In this document: positions 7,694 through 15,957 of the stretch, in pieces
Position numbering within the stretch: position 1 is the stretch's first letter
Layout: each line of letters opens with the position of its first letter
Source of the DNA: Variovorax ginsengisoli
Lineage (GTDB): Bacteria > Pseudomonadota > Gammaproteobacteria > Burkholderiales > Burkholderiaceae_C
Assembly: GCF_030811835.1 (NCBI RefSeq)
Contig: NZ_JAUSRO010000012.1
Location: forward strand, 152,556-216,555
DNA: 64,000 nt
Direction: 5' to 3'
The notes under the pieces: model-generated
What the model was told of the DNA's origin: nothing
What the model saw: the letters and a program-made list of their open reading frames with translations, nothing else
Database searches by the model: none
Made by a program: the position numbers and the translations under genes

Positions 7694-8926
7694 TTGAACT
7701 TCGACGTCGTCGTCATCGGTGCCGGGGCTGCCGGGCTTTTCTGCGCGGCGCAGGCAGGCCAGCGCGGCCTGCGGGTGCTGCTCATCGACCACAGCGACCG
7801 TGTGGCCGAGAAAATTCGCATTTCGGGCGGTGGCCGCTGCAATTTCACCAACCGCGATCTCGACGTGCGTGCGCCGCAGAAGCATTTCGTCAGCGAGAAC
7901 CCGAACTTCTGCCGCTCGGCCCTGTCGCGCTACACGCCACAGCAGTTCATCGAACTGATGGACCGGCATGGCATTGCCCACCACGAAAAGCACAAGGGCC
8001 AGCTTTTTTGCGATGGACCTTCGCAGCAGATCATCGACATGCTGCTGGCCGAATGCCATGCCGGCAATGTCGAACGCTGGCAGCCCTGCGGCGTGAAACG
8101 GCTCGCCTTCGAGGCAGGAAACGACACGCAGGCAGGCTGCTATCGACTGGAAACCGACCGTGGCACGGTCGATGCGGCGCAGGTGGTCGTTGCCACCGGT
8201 GGCCTGTCCATTCCCCAACTTGGTGCCAGCGACTTCGGCTACCGCGTTGCGCAACAGTTCGGCCTGCGCCTGGTCGCGCCGCGGCCGGCCCTGGTGCCGC
8301 TGACCTTCGCGGGGCAAGCATGGGCACCCTACGCCTCGCTGGCGGGGCTGGCGTTGCCAGTGCAGATCGAAACCGGCAGCAAGAAAACGCGCATGCACTT
8401 CATGGAAGACCTGCTGTTCACGCACCGAGGCCTGTCGGGCCCCGCCGTGCTGCAGATCTCCAGCTACTGGCAGGAAGGCACGCCGCTGACCATCGACTTC
8501 GCGCCGGGCGTCGAAGTCAGCGAGGCGTTGAGCGCGGCCAAGGCACGCTCGCGCAAGCGCATTGCCAACGAACTCGCCATGCTGGTACCGTCGCGCCTGG
8601 CTGACGCGTGGGTGGGCGAAGACCCTGCCCTTCAGCGCCCGATCAACGAGGCCACCGACCGCGCGCTCACGCAACTGGCCGAGCGCATCGCTCGCTGGCA
8701 GATCACACCCGATGGCACCGAGGGCTACAAGAAGGCGGAGGTCACCGCCGGCGGCGTGGACACGCGCGACCTGTCGTCACAGACGCTAGAGTCCAAACAG
8801 CCCGGGCTTTATTTCATCGGCGAGGTGGTCGACGTGACCGGTTGGCTGGGCGGCTACAACTTCCAATGGGCCTGGGCCAGCGCGCACGCCTGCGCGATGG
8901 CGCTGCGACCGGCTTCAGTGCTATAA
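7694..8926 (+). CDS. YhiN/HI0933 family NAD(P)/FAD-dependent oxidoreductase
   Basis: A 410-residue flavoprotein of the HI0933/YhiN family, whose substrate is unknown. The N terminus has the dinucleotide-binding motif [20 protein letters not shown], followed by the family signature [12 protein letters not shown]. The C terminus has the characteristic [19 protein letters not shown]. It starts with TTG at 7694, only four bases after the hydroxylase stop. AAGGG at 7681-7685 is a well-placed ribosome site, and no ATG or GTG lies near the conserved N terminus. The close spacing suggests coexpression with the membrane hydroxylase, possibly by coincidence. Confidence 0.9.
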
Positions 8927-8927
8927 T
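8919..8927 (+). promoter_or_regulatory. Extended -10 promoter of rpsU
   Basis: TG-C-TATAAT is a perfect extended -10 element. It overlaps the stop codon of the preceding flavoprotein gene. No convincing -35 element is seen, as expected for extended -10 promoters. Transcription would start near 8934, giving a leader of about 100 bases that contains complementary segments (CCTCAAC near 8950 and GTTGAGG near 8974) and a GC-rich hairpin just after them. Confidence 0.7.
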
Positions 8928-9035
8928 CTCCGGCTAACTTTGGCCTTCCCTCAACGGCCTCAAAATTTTTCAGTTGAGGAACCCCGGCCCGGGGCCTCGA
9001 TCTCCCCTGGCCAAATTCAGTTCAACGATTCATCA

Positions 9036-9248
9036 ATGACCACCATCCGCGTTAAAGAAAACGAGCCCTTCGACGTCGCTCTGCGTCGCTTCAAGCGCAC
9101 CATCGAAAAGCTCGGCCTGCTGACCGACCTGCGTGCCCGCGAGTTCTACGAAAAGCCGACCGCCGAGCGCAAGCGCAAGAAGGCTGCGGCCGTCAAGCGC
9201 CACTACAAGCGCGTGCGCAGCATGCAGCTGCCCAAGAAGCTGTACTGA
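9036..9248 (+). CDS. rpsU: 30S ribosomal protein S21
   Basis: A 70-residue basic protein starting [20 protein letters not shown] and ending in the Lys/Arg-rich tail typical of bS21 ([18 protein letters not shown]). S21 takes part in base pairing between 16S rRNA and mRNA at initiation. ATG 9036 was chosen from the conserved N terminus. The gene has its own extended -10 promoter and a downstream intrinsic terminator, so it is largely monocistronic; yqeY follows as in many proteobacteria. Confidence 0.97.
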
Positions 9249-9303
9249 GCATTTGCATCGGTCGGGTTGTCCAGCCACGCTGAGACAGCCCACCACTGCA
9301 ACG

Positions 9304-9341
9304 AGCCGCGCCAGGTCACCCTGCCGCGGCTTTTGTTTTTT
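9304..9341 (+). terminator. Intrinsic terminator after rpsU
   Basis: The stem AGCCGCG (9304-9310) pairs with CGCGGCT (9325-9331). An inner CAGG/CCTG pairing closes a TCAC loop. The T-rich run TTTTGTTTTTT follows directly. It separates rpsU from yqeY, which begins about 60 bases further on. Confidence 0.85.
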
Positions 9342-9399
9342 CGATCCCCGCAATTTCGATCCCGCAAGTTTGCGCAAGACCCGCCAGAAGGAAGACGCC

Positions 9400-9849
9400 A
9401 TGAGCCTCAAGGACACCATCACCGAAGACATGAAGACTGCCATGCGCGCCAAGGACGCCGAACGCCTGGGCACCATCCGCCTGCTGCTGGCAGCGCTCAA
9501 GCAAAAGGAAGTCGACGAACGCGTGGTGCTCGACGATGCGGCGGTGATCGCCATCGTCGACAAGATGGTCAAGCAGCGCAAGGACTCGATCGCCGCGTTC
9601 ACGCAAGGCGGGCGGGTCGATCTGGCCGACAAGGAAGCCGCCGAGATCAAGGTCCTCGAAGCCTATCTGCCACAGCGCATGAGCGCCGATGAAGTCACTG
9701 CCGAAGTCAAGGCCATCGTGGCGGAACTGGGTGCCTCGGGCCCCGGCGACATGGGCAAGGTCATGGGCGCCGTCAAGACGCGCCTGGCCGGCAAGGCCGA
9801 CATGGGTCAGGTCAGCGCTGCCGTGAAGGCAGCCCTCTCAGGTGCCTGA
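9400..9849 (+). CDS. yqeY: GatB/YqeY domain protein
   Basis: A 149-residue protein made of a single GatB/YqeY domain (MSLKDTITEDMKTAMRAKD at the N terminus, GDMGKVMGAVK near 120). The domain is shared with the tRNA-binding tail of the GatB amidotransferase subunit; the free-standing protein has no firmly assigned function. ATG 9400 is preceded by AGAAGGAAG. The gene neighbours rpsU as in many proteobacteria, but the usual dnaG and rpoD do not follow. Its stop overlaps the Nudix gene. Confidence 0.92.
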   Translation: MSLKDTITEDMKTAMRAKDAERLGTIRLLLAALKQKEVDERVVLDDAAVIAIVDKMVKQRKDSIAAFTQGGRVDLADKEAAEIKVLEAYLPQRMSADEVTAEVKAIVAELGASGPGDMGKVMGAVKTRLAGKADMGQVSAAVKAALSGA

Positions 9850-10315
9850 GCTTTTGCCGCCGACCGGCAGCGGTCCGATCCCCAAAGCGTGCGCCTGTCT
9901 GGTGGACCGGCGCGGCCGCCTGCTGGTTTTCGATCATCCCCAGGACGGTGGCATGCAGCTGCCCAAGGGCACGGTCGAGCCTGGCGAAACGCCCGAAGAT
10001 GCGGTGCGGCGCGAACTGCTGGAAGAGTCCGGCATCCGCTTCGAGGGCCCGTTGGTGCCGCTCGGCACCCTCGACCGTGAATGCGAAGCCGGCGTCGAGG
10101 GCAACGTGCATCGACACGCCCAACTGTGGCATCTGTACGCCATGCACACCGACCGCGACTGGCCCGAAACCTTCTCGCACGTTGCCAGCGGCAGCCCGGA
10201 AGAAGACGGCCTGGTGTTCGAGTTCCGCTGGCTCACACCCACCGAACCCATCGACGGCTTTGCAATGCCTTACCGGCTGGCGATCGAGCGATTGCGCGCG
10301 CACCTGAACACCTGA
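9842..10315 (+). CDS. Nudix hydrolase
   Basis: A 157-residue protein with a complete Nudix box, G-T-V-E-P-G-E-T-P-E-D-A-V-RRELLEESGI, around residues 43-65. The Glu residues bind the divalent metals that hydrolyse nucleoside diphosphate-X substrates. The specific substrate cannot be read from sequence. The GTG start at 9842 overlaps the yqeY stop by eight bases, which suggests coupled translation. A later ATG in the same frame (near 9954) would fall inside the domain and was rejected. Confidence 0.9.
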   Translation: MPELLPPTGSGPIPKACACLVDRRGRLLVFDHPQDGGMQLPKGTVEPGETPEDAVRRELLEESGIRFEGPLVPLGTLDRECEAGVEGNVHRHAQLWHLYAMHTDRDWPETFSHVASGSPEEDGLVFEFRWLTPTEPIDGFAMPYRLAIERLRAHLNT

Positions 10316-10318
10316 GGC

Positions 10319-11074
10319 TCAAGGGCCGAGGCCGAGCATCAGGTACGCGCCCAACAGCCCCAGTCCCCCGAAAAAACAGCGTCGAAACACGGCCAGCGGC
10401 AAACGCTCGCGCAGGCGCTGCCCCAGGGCCATGCCGGCCAACGCCGGCAACAAGAGTACCAGGGACAATGGCACATCGGCAGCTTGATAGTTGCCGGTGC
10501 CGGCCAGCCCCGCAGCAAGTGCCACCGTCGCCGTCGTGAACGACACGCCCATCGCCTGGACGAAGGCATCGCGCTGCAGGCCCAGCGCGTGGAGATAGGG
10601 CACCGCCGGTACGACGAACACGCCGGTCAGCGCCGTCACCACGCCCGTGCAGAGGCCCGCGCACGGCCCCAACCAGCGAGCCCGCTGCGGCCCCAGCATG
10701 AAGGCACCGAACGAACGCCCGGCGAGGCCCCAGACCGCGTAGCCGAGCAGCGCCGCACCCAGCAGGGTGCGTGCCCCGGCGGCACCCGCGGGTGCGCCGA
10801 AAAACCAGGCGCCACCCAGCGTGCCCAAGGCAATGCCCACCTGCAGACCTGCGACACGGCGCAGCACCGGCCCGAGTGCCGACCATGGCCGCAGCTGCCA
10901 GACATTGGTGACGAAGGATGGCAGGATCAACAGTGCCGCCGCCTCCACCGGCGGCATCCAGAGCGCGAGCAGCGCCATCGACAGCGTCGGCAGGCCCAGG
11001 CCGACCACCCCCTTGATGATGCCCGCGAGGAGGAAAACGGCGGAGGCCAGAACGATGAGTTGAAGAGAAGGCAT
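10319..11074 (-). CDS. TauE/SafE family membrane exporter
   Basis: A 251-residue, very hydrophobic protein with about seven or eight membrane segments and the repeated family pattern: LAGIIKGVVGLGLPTLSMAL near the N terminus and a second related segment GLCTGVVTALTGVFVVPAVP in the C-terminal half. Members export sulfite, sulfoacetate or other small organic anions. The substrate here is unknown. ATG 11074 is preferred; a GTG at 11098 would add eight residues. The gene is convergent with the Nudix gene (three bases between stops) and divergent from a LysR regulator, which probably controls it. Confidence 0.88.
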   Translation of the reverse strand: MPSLQLIVLASAVFLLAGIIKGVVGLGLPTLSMALLALWMPPVEAAALLILPSFVTNVWQLRPWSALGPVLRRVAGLQVGIALGTLGGAWFFGAPAGAAGARTLLGAALLGYAVWGLAGRSFGAFMLGPQRARWLGPCAGLCTGVVTALTGVFVVPAVPYLHALGLQRDAFVQAMGVSFTTATVALAAGLAGTGNYQAADVPLSLVLLLPALAGMALGQRLRERLPLAVFRRCFFGGLGLLGAYLMLGLGP

Positions 11075-11178
11075 GCCCGCAGTCTGTGCAATGTGCACGC
11101 CGCGGCCAATGCGGATCTGGCGCAGCCAGCCTCAGGCACAGGCTGAGGCCTTCCCCGCGCCGCGTGCTACCTTGCGTC

Positions 11179-12075
11179 ATGCGATTCGATCTCACCGACC
11201 TGCGTGTGTTCCTCTGTGTCGTGGAGGCCGGCAGCCTCACGGCCGGCGCGCAACGCGCCCACATGACCCTGGCCTCCGCCAGCCAGCGGGTGCGCGCCAT
11301 GGAAGACCTGCTGGGCCACCCGCTGCTGCAGCGCCATGCCCAAGGTGTTCGCCCCACCGAGGCCGGCCGCACGCTGCTGCATCACGCACGAACGGTGCTG
11401 GCGCAGATGGAACGCCTGCGCGGCGAGCTGGGCGCTTATGGCGCCGGGCTGCAGGGCCATGTGCGGCTGCTCTGCAACACGTCGGCCATGACGGAGCACC
11501 TGCCTGAGCCGCTGGGCCGCTTCCTCGCGACCCATCCGCAGGTGTCCGTCGCCCTGGAAGAGCGTGCAAGCGATGCCATCGTCGACGCATTGCGCGCGGG
11601 CCTGTGCGACATCGGCATCGTCTCGGATGCGGTCGATACCGAGGGTCTCGCGCGCATGGCCTTTCGTCGCGACGACCTGATGCTCGTGATGCCAGCGGGC
11701 CACGCACTGGCGCGCCGGCGCCGGGTACGACTGGCCGAGCTGACACAGCAGGCCGTGGTCGGCCTGGCCGAAGACAGCCCGTTCGAGCGCCACATTGCCC
11801 TGCATGCCAGGCGCCAGGGCCAGAGACTGGCCTACCGCGTTCGCGTGGGCAGCTTCGAGGCGGTCTGCGGGATGGTGGAACAGGGCATCGGCGTGGGCAT
11901 CGTGCCGCAGACCGCGGCACGCCGCTGCGCGCGCACCATGCAATTGCGCCGTGCGTCGCTCGACGAGCCCTGGGCTGCGCGCACGCTGCTGGCCTGCATG
12001 CCGCAGCAGGCGGCCGACCTGTCACTGCACGCGCAGGGCCTGCTGCAGGCACTGATCGCAGCGCCGGCAGGCTGA
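11179..12075 (+). CDS. LysR family transcriptional regulator
   Basis: A 298-residue regulator with an N-terminal winged helix-turn-helix (DLTDLRVFLCVVEAGSLTAG, then ASQRVRAMEDLLGHPLLQR, residues 3-60) and a periplasmic-binding-protein-like effector domain from about residue 90 on. It is transcribed divergently from the TauE-family exporter gene 104 bases away, the usual arrangement for a LysR regulator and its target. The inducer is unknown. ATG 11179 begins the canonical MRFDLTDLRVF N terminus. Confidence 0.92.
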   Translation: MRFDLTDLRVFLCVVEAGSLTAGAQRAHMTLASASQRVRAMEDLLGHPLLQRHAQGVRPTEAGRTLLHHARTVLAQMERLRGELGAYGAGLQGHVRLLCNTSAMTEHLPEPLGRFLATHPQVSVALEERASDAIVDALRAGLCDIGIVSDAVDTEGLARMAFRRDDLMLVMPAGHALARRRRVRLAELTQQAVVGLAEDSPFERHIALHARRQGQRLAYRVRVGSFEAVCGMVEQGIGVGIVPQTAARRCARTMQLRRASLDEPWAARTLLACMPQQAADLSLHAQGLLQALIAAPAG

Positions 12076-12099
12076 CGGCCCAGGCGGCCGTCGCGGCGC

Positions 12100-13470
12100 T
12101 CAGGAGCCCGCGACCTTCATCCGATTGATCAGCAGCGACCCGGTGGTCTTGGCGCCGTAGTTGTAGGCATCGGCGCCGACGGCCTGGATGCCCATCAGCA
12201 TGTCCTTGAGATTGCCAGCAATGGTGATCTCTTCGACCGGGAAGGCGATACGGCCCTTCTCTACCCAGAAGCCGCTCGCGCCGCGCGAGTAGTCGCCCGT
12301 TACGTAGTTCACGCCCTGGCCCATCAGTTCGGTCACGAACAGGCCGGTGCCGAGCTTGCGCAGCATTTCGTCGAGGTCGTCGCCCGCGTGAGTCAGGCGC
12401 GAGGTGAGCGTCAGGTTGTGCGAGCCGCCGGCATTGCCGGTGGTTTTCATGCCCAGCTTGCGCGCGGAATAGGTGCTCAGGAAATAGCCTTCGAGCCGGC
12501 CCGCGTCCACGATCTTGCGCGCCTTGGTGGTCACGCCTTCATCGTCGAAAGGCGCACTGCCCTTGCCGCGCAGGATGTGCGGGTCTTCGGCCACGTCGAT
12601 GTGCGGAGGCAGCACCGGCTTGCCCAGCGAGTCGAGCAGGAAGGTGCTCTTGCGGTAGAGCGCGCCACCGCTGGTCGCCTGCACCAGCCCGCCCAGCAGA
12701 CCCGCCGCCAGCGGCGACTCGAACAGCACCGGACACTGCGTCGTCTTGATCTTGCGCGACTTCAGCCGCGACAGCGCACGTTCGGCGGCATAGCGACCCA
12801 CGGCCTTGGCACTGGCCAGTTCATCGGCCGAACGCATCGAGCTGTACCAGGAATCGCGCTGCATGTCGTTGCCCTTGCCTGCAATGGGCGCGACCGAGAT
12901 CGAATGGCGCGAACTCGCATAGCCACCACGAAAGCCGTGGGTGTGGGCGCTGAAGAAATGACTCTGCTGCGCCGAGACACCCGCGCCTTCGCTGTTGGTG
13001 ATGCGCCGGTCGGTGGAGAGCGCGGCTTCCTCGCATTCGAGCGCCAGTGCAGCGGCCTGCTCGCTGGTGACGTCCCAGGGATGGAAGAGATCGAGTTCGG
13101 GTTGCGACTTGGTGATGTCGGCTTCGTCGGGCAGGCCCCCGACCGGGTCTTCGGCCGTGAAGCGCGCGATGTCGTAGGCCGCCTGCACCGTCTGCGCAAT
13201 CGCGGCATCGGAAAAGTCGGAGGTGCTCGCATTGCCGCGGCGGTGGCCGACGTACACCGTGATGCCCAGCGACTTGTCGCGGTTGCGCTCGACGTTTTCA
13301 AGTTCGCCCTTGCGCACGGAGACGCTCAGGCCGCAGCCTTCGGAGGCCTCGGCGCCCGCATCGGTGGCACCGAGCTTCTTGGCATGCGCCAGGGCCGAAT
13401 CGACCAGGTTTTCAAAGAAGGAACGGCTGTAGGCAAAGCCGGATTCAACGCGCGCAGAGGATGTCTTCAT
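12100..13470 (-). CDS. pmbA: PmbA/TldE metalloprotease-like subunit
   Basis: A 456-residue member of the TldD/PmbA family. TldD and PmbA (TldE) form a heterodimeric zinc protease that matures microcin B17 and degrades peptides such as CcdA. The N-terminal region includes GATDAGAEASEGCGLSVSV and the C-terminal half has GSHNLTLTS and NYVTGDYSRGASGFWVE, typical of PmbA. The zinc ligands belong to the TldD partner, which is not in this window. ATG 13470 gives the usual N terminus; longer forms would run into the divergent darP promoter. A possible -10 (TATCAT) lies only nine bases upstream of this start. Confidence 0.93.
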   Translation of the reverse strand: MKTSSARVESGFAYSRSFFENLVDSALAHAKKLGATDAGAEASEGCGLSVSVRKGELENVERNRDKSLGITVYVGHRRGNASTSDFSDAAIAQTVQAAYDIARFTAEDPVGGLPDEADITKSQPELDLFHPWDVTSEQAAALALECEEAALSTDRRITNSEGAGVSAQQSHFFSAHTHGFRGGYASSRHSISVAPIAGKGNDMQRDSWYSSMRSADELASAKAVGRYAAERALSRLKSRKIKTTQCPVLFESPLAAGLLGGLVQATSGGALYRKSTFLLDSLGKPVLPPHIDVAEDPHILRGKGSAPFDDEGVTTKARKIVDAGRLEGYFLSTYSARKLGMKTTGNAGGSHNLTLTSRLTHAGDDLDEMLRKLGTGLFVTELMGQGVNYVTGDYSRGASGFWVEKGRIAFPVEEITIAGNLKDMLMGIQAVGADAYNYGAKTTGSLLINRMKVAGS

Positions 13471-13534
13471 GTGTTGGCTATGATACTTGCGGCCCCCGGC
13501 TTCCCGTGGCAAGCCTACAGATTTCCCCTCTCTC

Positions 13535-14191
13535 ATGTCCCGCAAACCCAAAAAAGGCTACTTCGTCCGTGGACAGTTCGTTGCAGAAGGCAGCGAACTC
13601 GACCTGGAGCTCAAGCGCGAGCTCAAGGGCACTGACGAATCCAGCAAGACCGACCTCAAACGCGAAAGCGCCGAGCTGCAGAAGCTCGGCGAGGATCTCC
13701 TCACCCTGCGCGCTGGCCTGTTCGACAAACTGGAGCTCGGCGAAAAACTGGTCGATGCCATCGTCGAAGCCCGCCGCATTACCAACTTCGAGGGCAAGCG
13801 CCGGCAGATGCAATTCATCGGCAAGCTGATGCGCGGCCTCGACCCGGCCGTGCTCGACACGGTGCGCGCCGCACTCGACGAGCAGCACCGCGCGCCGGCC
13901 GAGGAGACGGCGGTGCTGCACGAGGCCGAACGCTGGCGCGACCTGCTGATTGCGGACGACGACGCGCTCGGCGGCTGGATCGAAACGCATCCGGCCACCG
14001 ACATCCAGCAGTTGCGCGCCCTGCTGCGCCAGGCGCGCAAGGACATCAAGGCCGGCCTGCCCGGTGAAGCGCCCCGCCAGGGCAAGGCCTACCGCGAGGT
14101 GTTCCAGCTCGTGCGCGCCCAACTGGCTGCGCACGGCGCCGCCGATCGTGCCGCCGAGGCGGGCGAGCAGTCGCGCGAGCAGGACGCATGA
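13535..14191 (+). CDS. darP: Ribosome biogenesis factor DarP (YjgA, DUF615)
   Basis: A 218-residue charged, mainly helical protein of the DUF615/YjgA family, with conserved segments KGYFVRGQFV, LKRESAELQKLGE and RRQMQFIGKLMR. In E. coli the homologue aids 50S subunit maturation and binds late assembly intermediates. ATG 13535 begins the conserved MSRKPKKGY. The gene is divergent from pmbA, with 64 bases between start codons, a pairing also seen in E. coli. Its stop overlaps the mog start by four bases. Confidence 0.93.
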   Translation: MSRKPKKGYFVRGQFVAEGSELDLELKRELKGTDESSKTDLKRESAELQKLGEDLLTLRAGLFDKLELGEKLVDAIVEARRITNFEGKRRQMQFIGKLMRGLDPAVLDTVRAALDEQHRAPAEETAVLHEAERWRDLLIADDDALGGWIETHPATDIQQLRALLRQARKDIKAGLPGEAPRQGKAYREVFQLVRAQLAAHGAADRAAEAGEQSREQDA

Positions 14192-14790
14192 GCCTCCTGC
14201 TCGACGCCGACCCGGTGAAGATCGGCCTGGTCTCCGTCAGCGACCGCGCATCGGCGGGCGTGTACGAAGACAAGGGCCTGCCCGCGCTCAAGGAATGGCT
14301 CGTGCGCGCGCTGCGCAATCCAGTCCATTTCGAGGAACGCCTGATCCCCGACGAGCAGGCCGGCATCAGCGCGGCCCTGATCGAACTGGTCGACGTGGCT
14401 GGCTGTGCGTTGGTCCTGACCACGGGCGGCACCGGACCCGCACTGCGCGACGTGACGCCAGAGGCTACGCTGGCGGTGGCTCACAAGGAAATGCCCGGCT
14501 TCGGCGAGCAGATGCGCCAGATCAGCCTGCGCTTCGTGCCCACCGCCATCCTGTCGCGCCAGGTCGCAGTGATCCGCGGCCAGAGCTTGATCATGAATCT
14601 GCCCGGCCAACCCAAGGCCATCGCGGAAACGCTCGAAGGCCTGAAGAATGCCGACGGCTCGCAAGCCGTGCCCGGCATCTTCGCCGCAGTGCCCTACTGC
14701 ATCGACCTGATCGGCGGCCCGTACCTGGAAACCGACGATGCGGTTTGCAAGGCCTTTCGGCCGAAATCCGCCATCCGTACTGCTCGCTGA
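14188..14790 (+). CDS. mog: Molybdopterin adenylyltransferase
   Basis: A 200-residue MogA protein that activates molybdopterin by adenylation before molybdenum insertion. Visible motifs are IGLVSVSDRASAGVYEDKG at the N terminus and LVLTTGGTGPALRDVTPEAT near residue 72, the nucleotide-binding loop of the family. It overlaps darP by four bases (ATGA). It supplies the cofactor needed by NasA encoded 10 kb to the left and by other molybdoenzymes. Confidence 0.95.
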   Translation: MSLLLDADPVKIGLVSVSDRASAGVYEDKGLPALKEWLVRALRNPVHFEERLIPDEQAGISAALIELVDVAGCALVLTTGGTGPALRDVTPEATLAVAHKEMPGFGEQMRQISLRFVPTAILSRQVAVIRGQSLIMNLPGQPKAIAETLEGLKNADGSQAVPGIFAAVPYCIDLIGGPYLETDDAVCKAFRPKSAIRTAR

Positions 14791-14827
14791 CCTGCAACAA
14801 CCACGCTGGCGCGGACGGTGCCGGCCA

Positions 14828-14866
14828 CCGAAGACAAAGCCGGGCTATGCCCGGCCTTGTCTTCGG
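14828..14866. terminator. Strong hairpin between mog and the alpha-E gene
   Basis: Bases 14828-14845 pair with 14849-14866 over 17 of 18 positions, around a three-base TAT loop. There is no T run on either side, so it is not a canonical intrinsic terminator. It lies between two convergent genes and could stop or process transcripts from both directions. The dispersed repeat begins 15 bases further right. Confidence 0.55.
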
Positions 14867-14881
14867 TAGGCCCCCACCAGA

Positions 14882-14971
14882 AACACCGCGGAACGGGCTC
14901 CGCCCGGCCGCAGGTGTTGCCCCCGGTAGGGGGTAGGCGCAGCGGACACGAAGTGCCGCGCAGCCTGGGGG
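14882..14971 (+). repeat. Dispersed structured repeat, copy 1
   Basis: About 90 bases that recur at 32783-32870 and 34455-34541 with roughly 75-85% identity by eye. Three hairpins are conserved: 14882-14918 (outer AACACC/GGTGTT, inner CGGGC/GCCCG), 14920-14933 (CCCCC/GGGGG) and 14942-14959 (GCGG-A-CAC/GTG-CCGC). In this copy the inner stem of hairpin 1 reads CGGGC/GCCCG where the other copies have CCGGC/GCCGG, a compensatory change. The element ends six bases past the stop codon of the minus-strand alpha-E gene. Confidence 0.8.
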
Positions 14972-14977
14972 CGAGCC

Positions 14978-15934
14978 CTATTTAGCCGGAACCAGGAAAT
15001 CCTGGCTGATGCGCCATCCCAGCTCGTTCACGCGGTCGAGGAACTGCGTGAGGTAGGCGTGCAGGCCGGTCGCAAGGATTTCGTCGACCCGCGCGAACTG
15101 CAGGTCGGCCAACAGCTTGCCGGCACGGCGCTGCGTCTCGGCACTCTGGTCGTTCTGCACCTTCGCCAGGTTGGCCACGACCTCCGCCAGGCTGGCATGC
15201 AGCGAGCGCGGCATGTCGGCGCGCAGGATCAGCAGTTCGGCCACACGCTCGGGCTTGATCACGTCGCGGTACACCTTGCGGTAGACCTCGAAGGCAGAGA
15301 CGCTGCGCAGGATCGCGCTCCAGTGATAGAAGTCGTACTCTTGGTCTTCTTCGGTCGCGGTGCCGAAGAATTCGCTGTTGAGCGCATGGAACTTCACATC
15401 AACCAGGCGTGCCGTGTTGTCGGCGCGCTCGAGGAAGGTGCCCAGGCGCGAGAAGTAGAAGGCCTCGTCCTGCAGCATCGTGCCCAGCGTCACACCGCGG
15501 GAGAGGTGCGAACGGAACTTGACCCATTCGAAGAACTGGGCCGGGTCGCGTTCGAATTCGCCAGCGCGCAGCATGCGGTTGACGTCGAGCCAGGTGGTGT
15601 TCTGGGTCTCCCAGGCCTCGGTGGTCAGCGCGCCGCGCACGGCCCGCGCGTTTTCGCGCGCGGCCTTCAGGCACGAGACGATCGACGACGGGTTTTCCTC
15701 GTCCTTGACCATGAATTCCATGACGTCGTTCGGCACGATCTGGTCGTACTTCTTGTCATAGGCGGGCAGCAGCTCGCTGATCGACAGCAGGCCCTGCCAG
15801 CCGAACTTGGCGACTTCGGCCGACTGCGGCAGCAGCGAGGTCTGGTAGTTGACGTCGAGCATGCGGGCCGTGTTCTCGGCCCGCTCGGTGTATCGCGACA
15901 TCCAGTAGAGGTGGTCGGCGGTGCGTGACAGCAT
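14978..15934 (-). CDS. Alpha-E domain-containing protein (DUF403)
   Basis: A 318-residue all-helical protein of the alpha-E family. The N terminus contains the family signature LYWMSRYTERAENTARMLD, and a later segment FLERADNTARLVDVKFH repeats part of the pattern. Alpha-E proteins are nearly always encoded with a circularly permuted ATP-grasp protein and a transglutaminase, as here, and have been proposed to assist peptide or amide synthesis; I know of no direct biochemical proof. ATG 15934 follows the ATP-grasp stop by 23 bases, so the two form an operon. A paralogous domain is fused to the second ATP-grasp protein at 23.8-26.6 kb. Confidence 0.9.
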   Translation of the reverse strand: MLSRTADHLYWMSRYTERAENTARMLDVNYQTSLLPQSAEVAKFGWQGLLSISELLPAYDKKYDQIVPNDVMEFMVKDEENPSSIVSCLKAARENARAVRGALTTEAWETQNTTWLDVNRMLRAGEFERDPAQFFEWVKFRSHLSRGVTLGTMLQDEAFYFSRLGTFLERADNTARLVDVKFHALNSEFFGTATEEDQEYDFYHWSAILRSVSAFEVYRKVYRDVIKPERVAELLILRADMPRSLHASLAEVVANLAKVQNDQSAETQRRAGKLLADLQFARVDEILATGLHAYLTQFLDRVNELGWRISQDFLVPAK

Positions 15935-15957
15935 GTCTGTGCTTTCCTCTTGGTGCT

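Noticed and set aside
14828..14866. Canonical rho-independent terminator after mog
   Set aside because: The stem is strong but no T run follows on either strand; kept as a low-confidence hairpin only.
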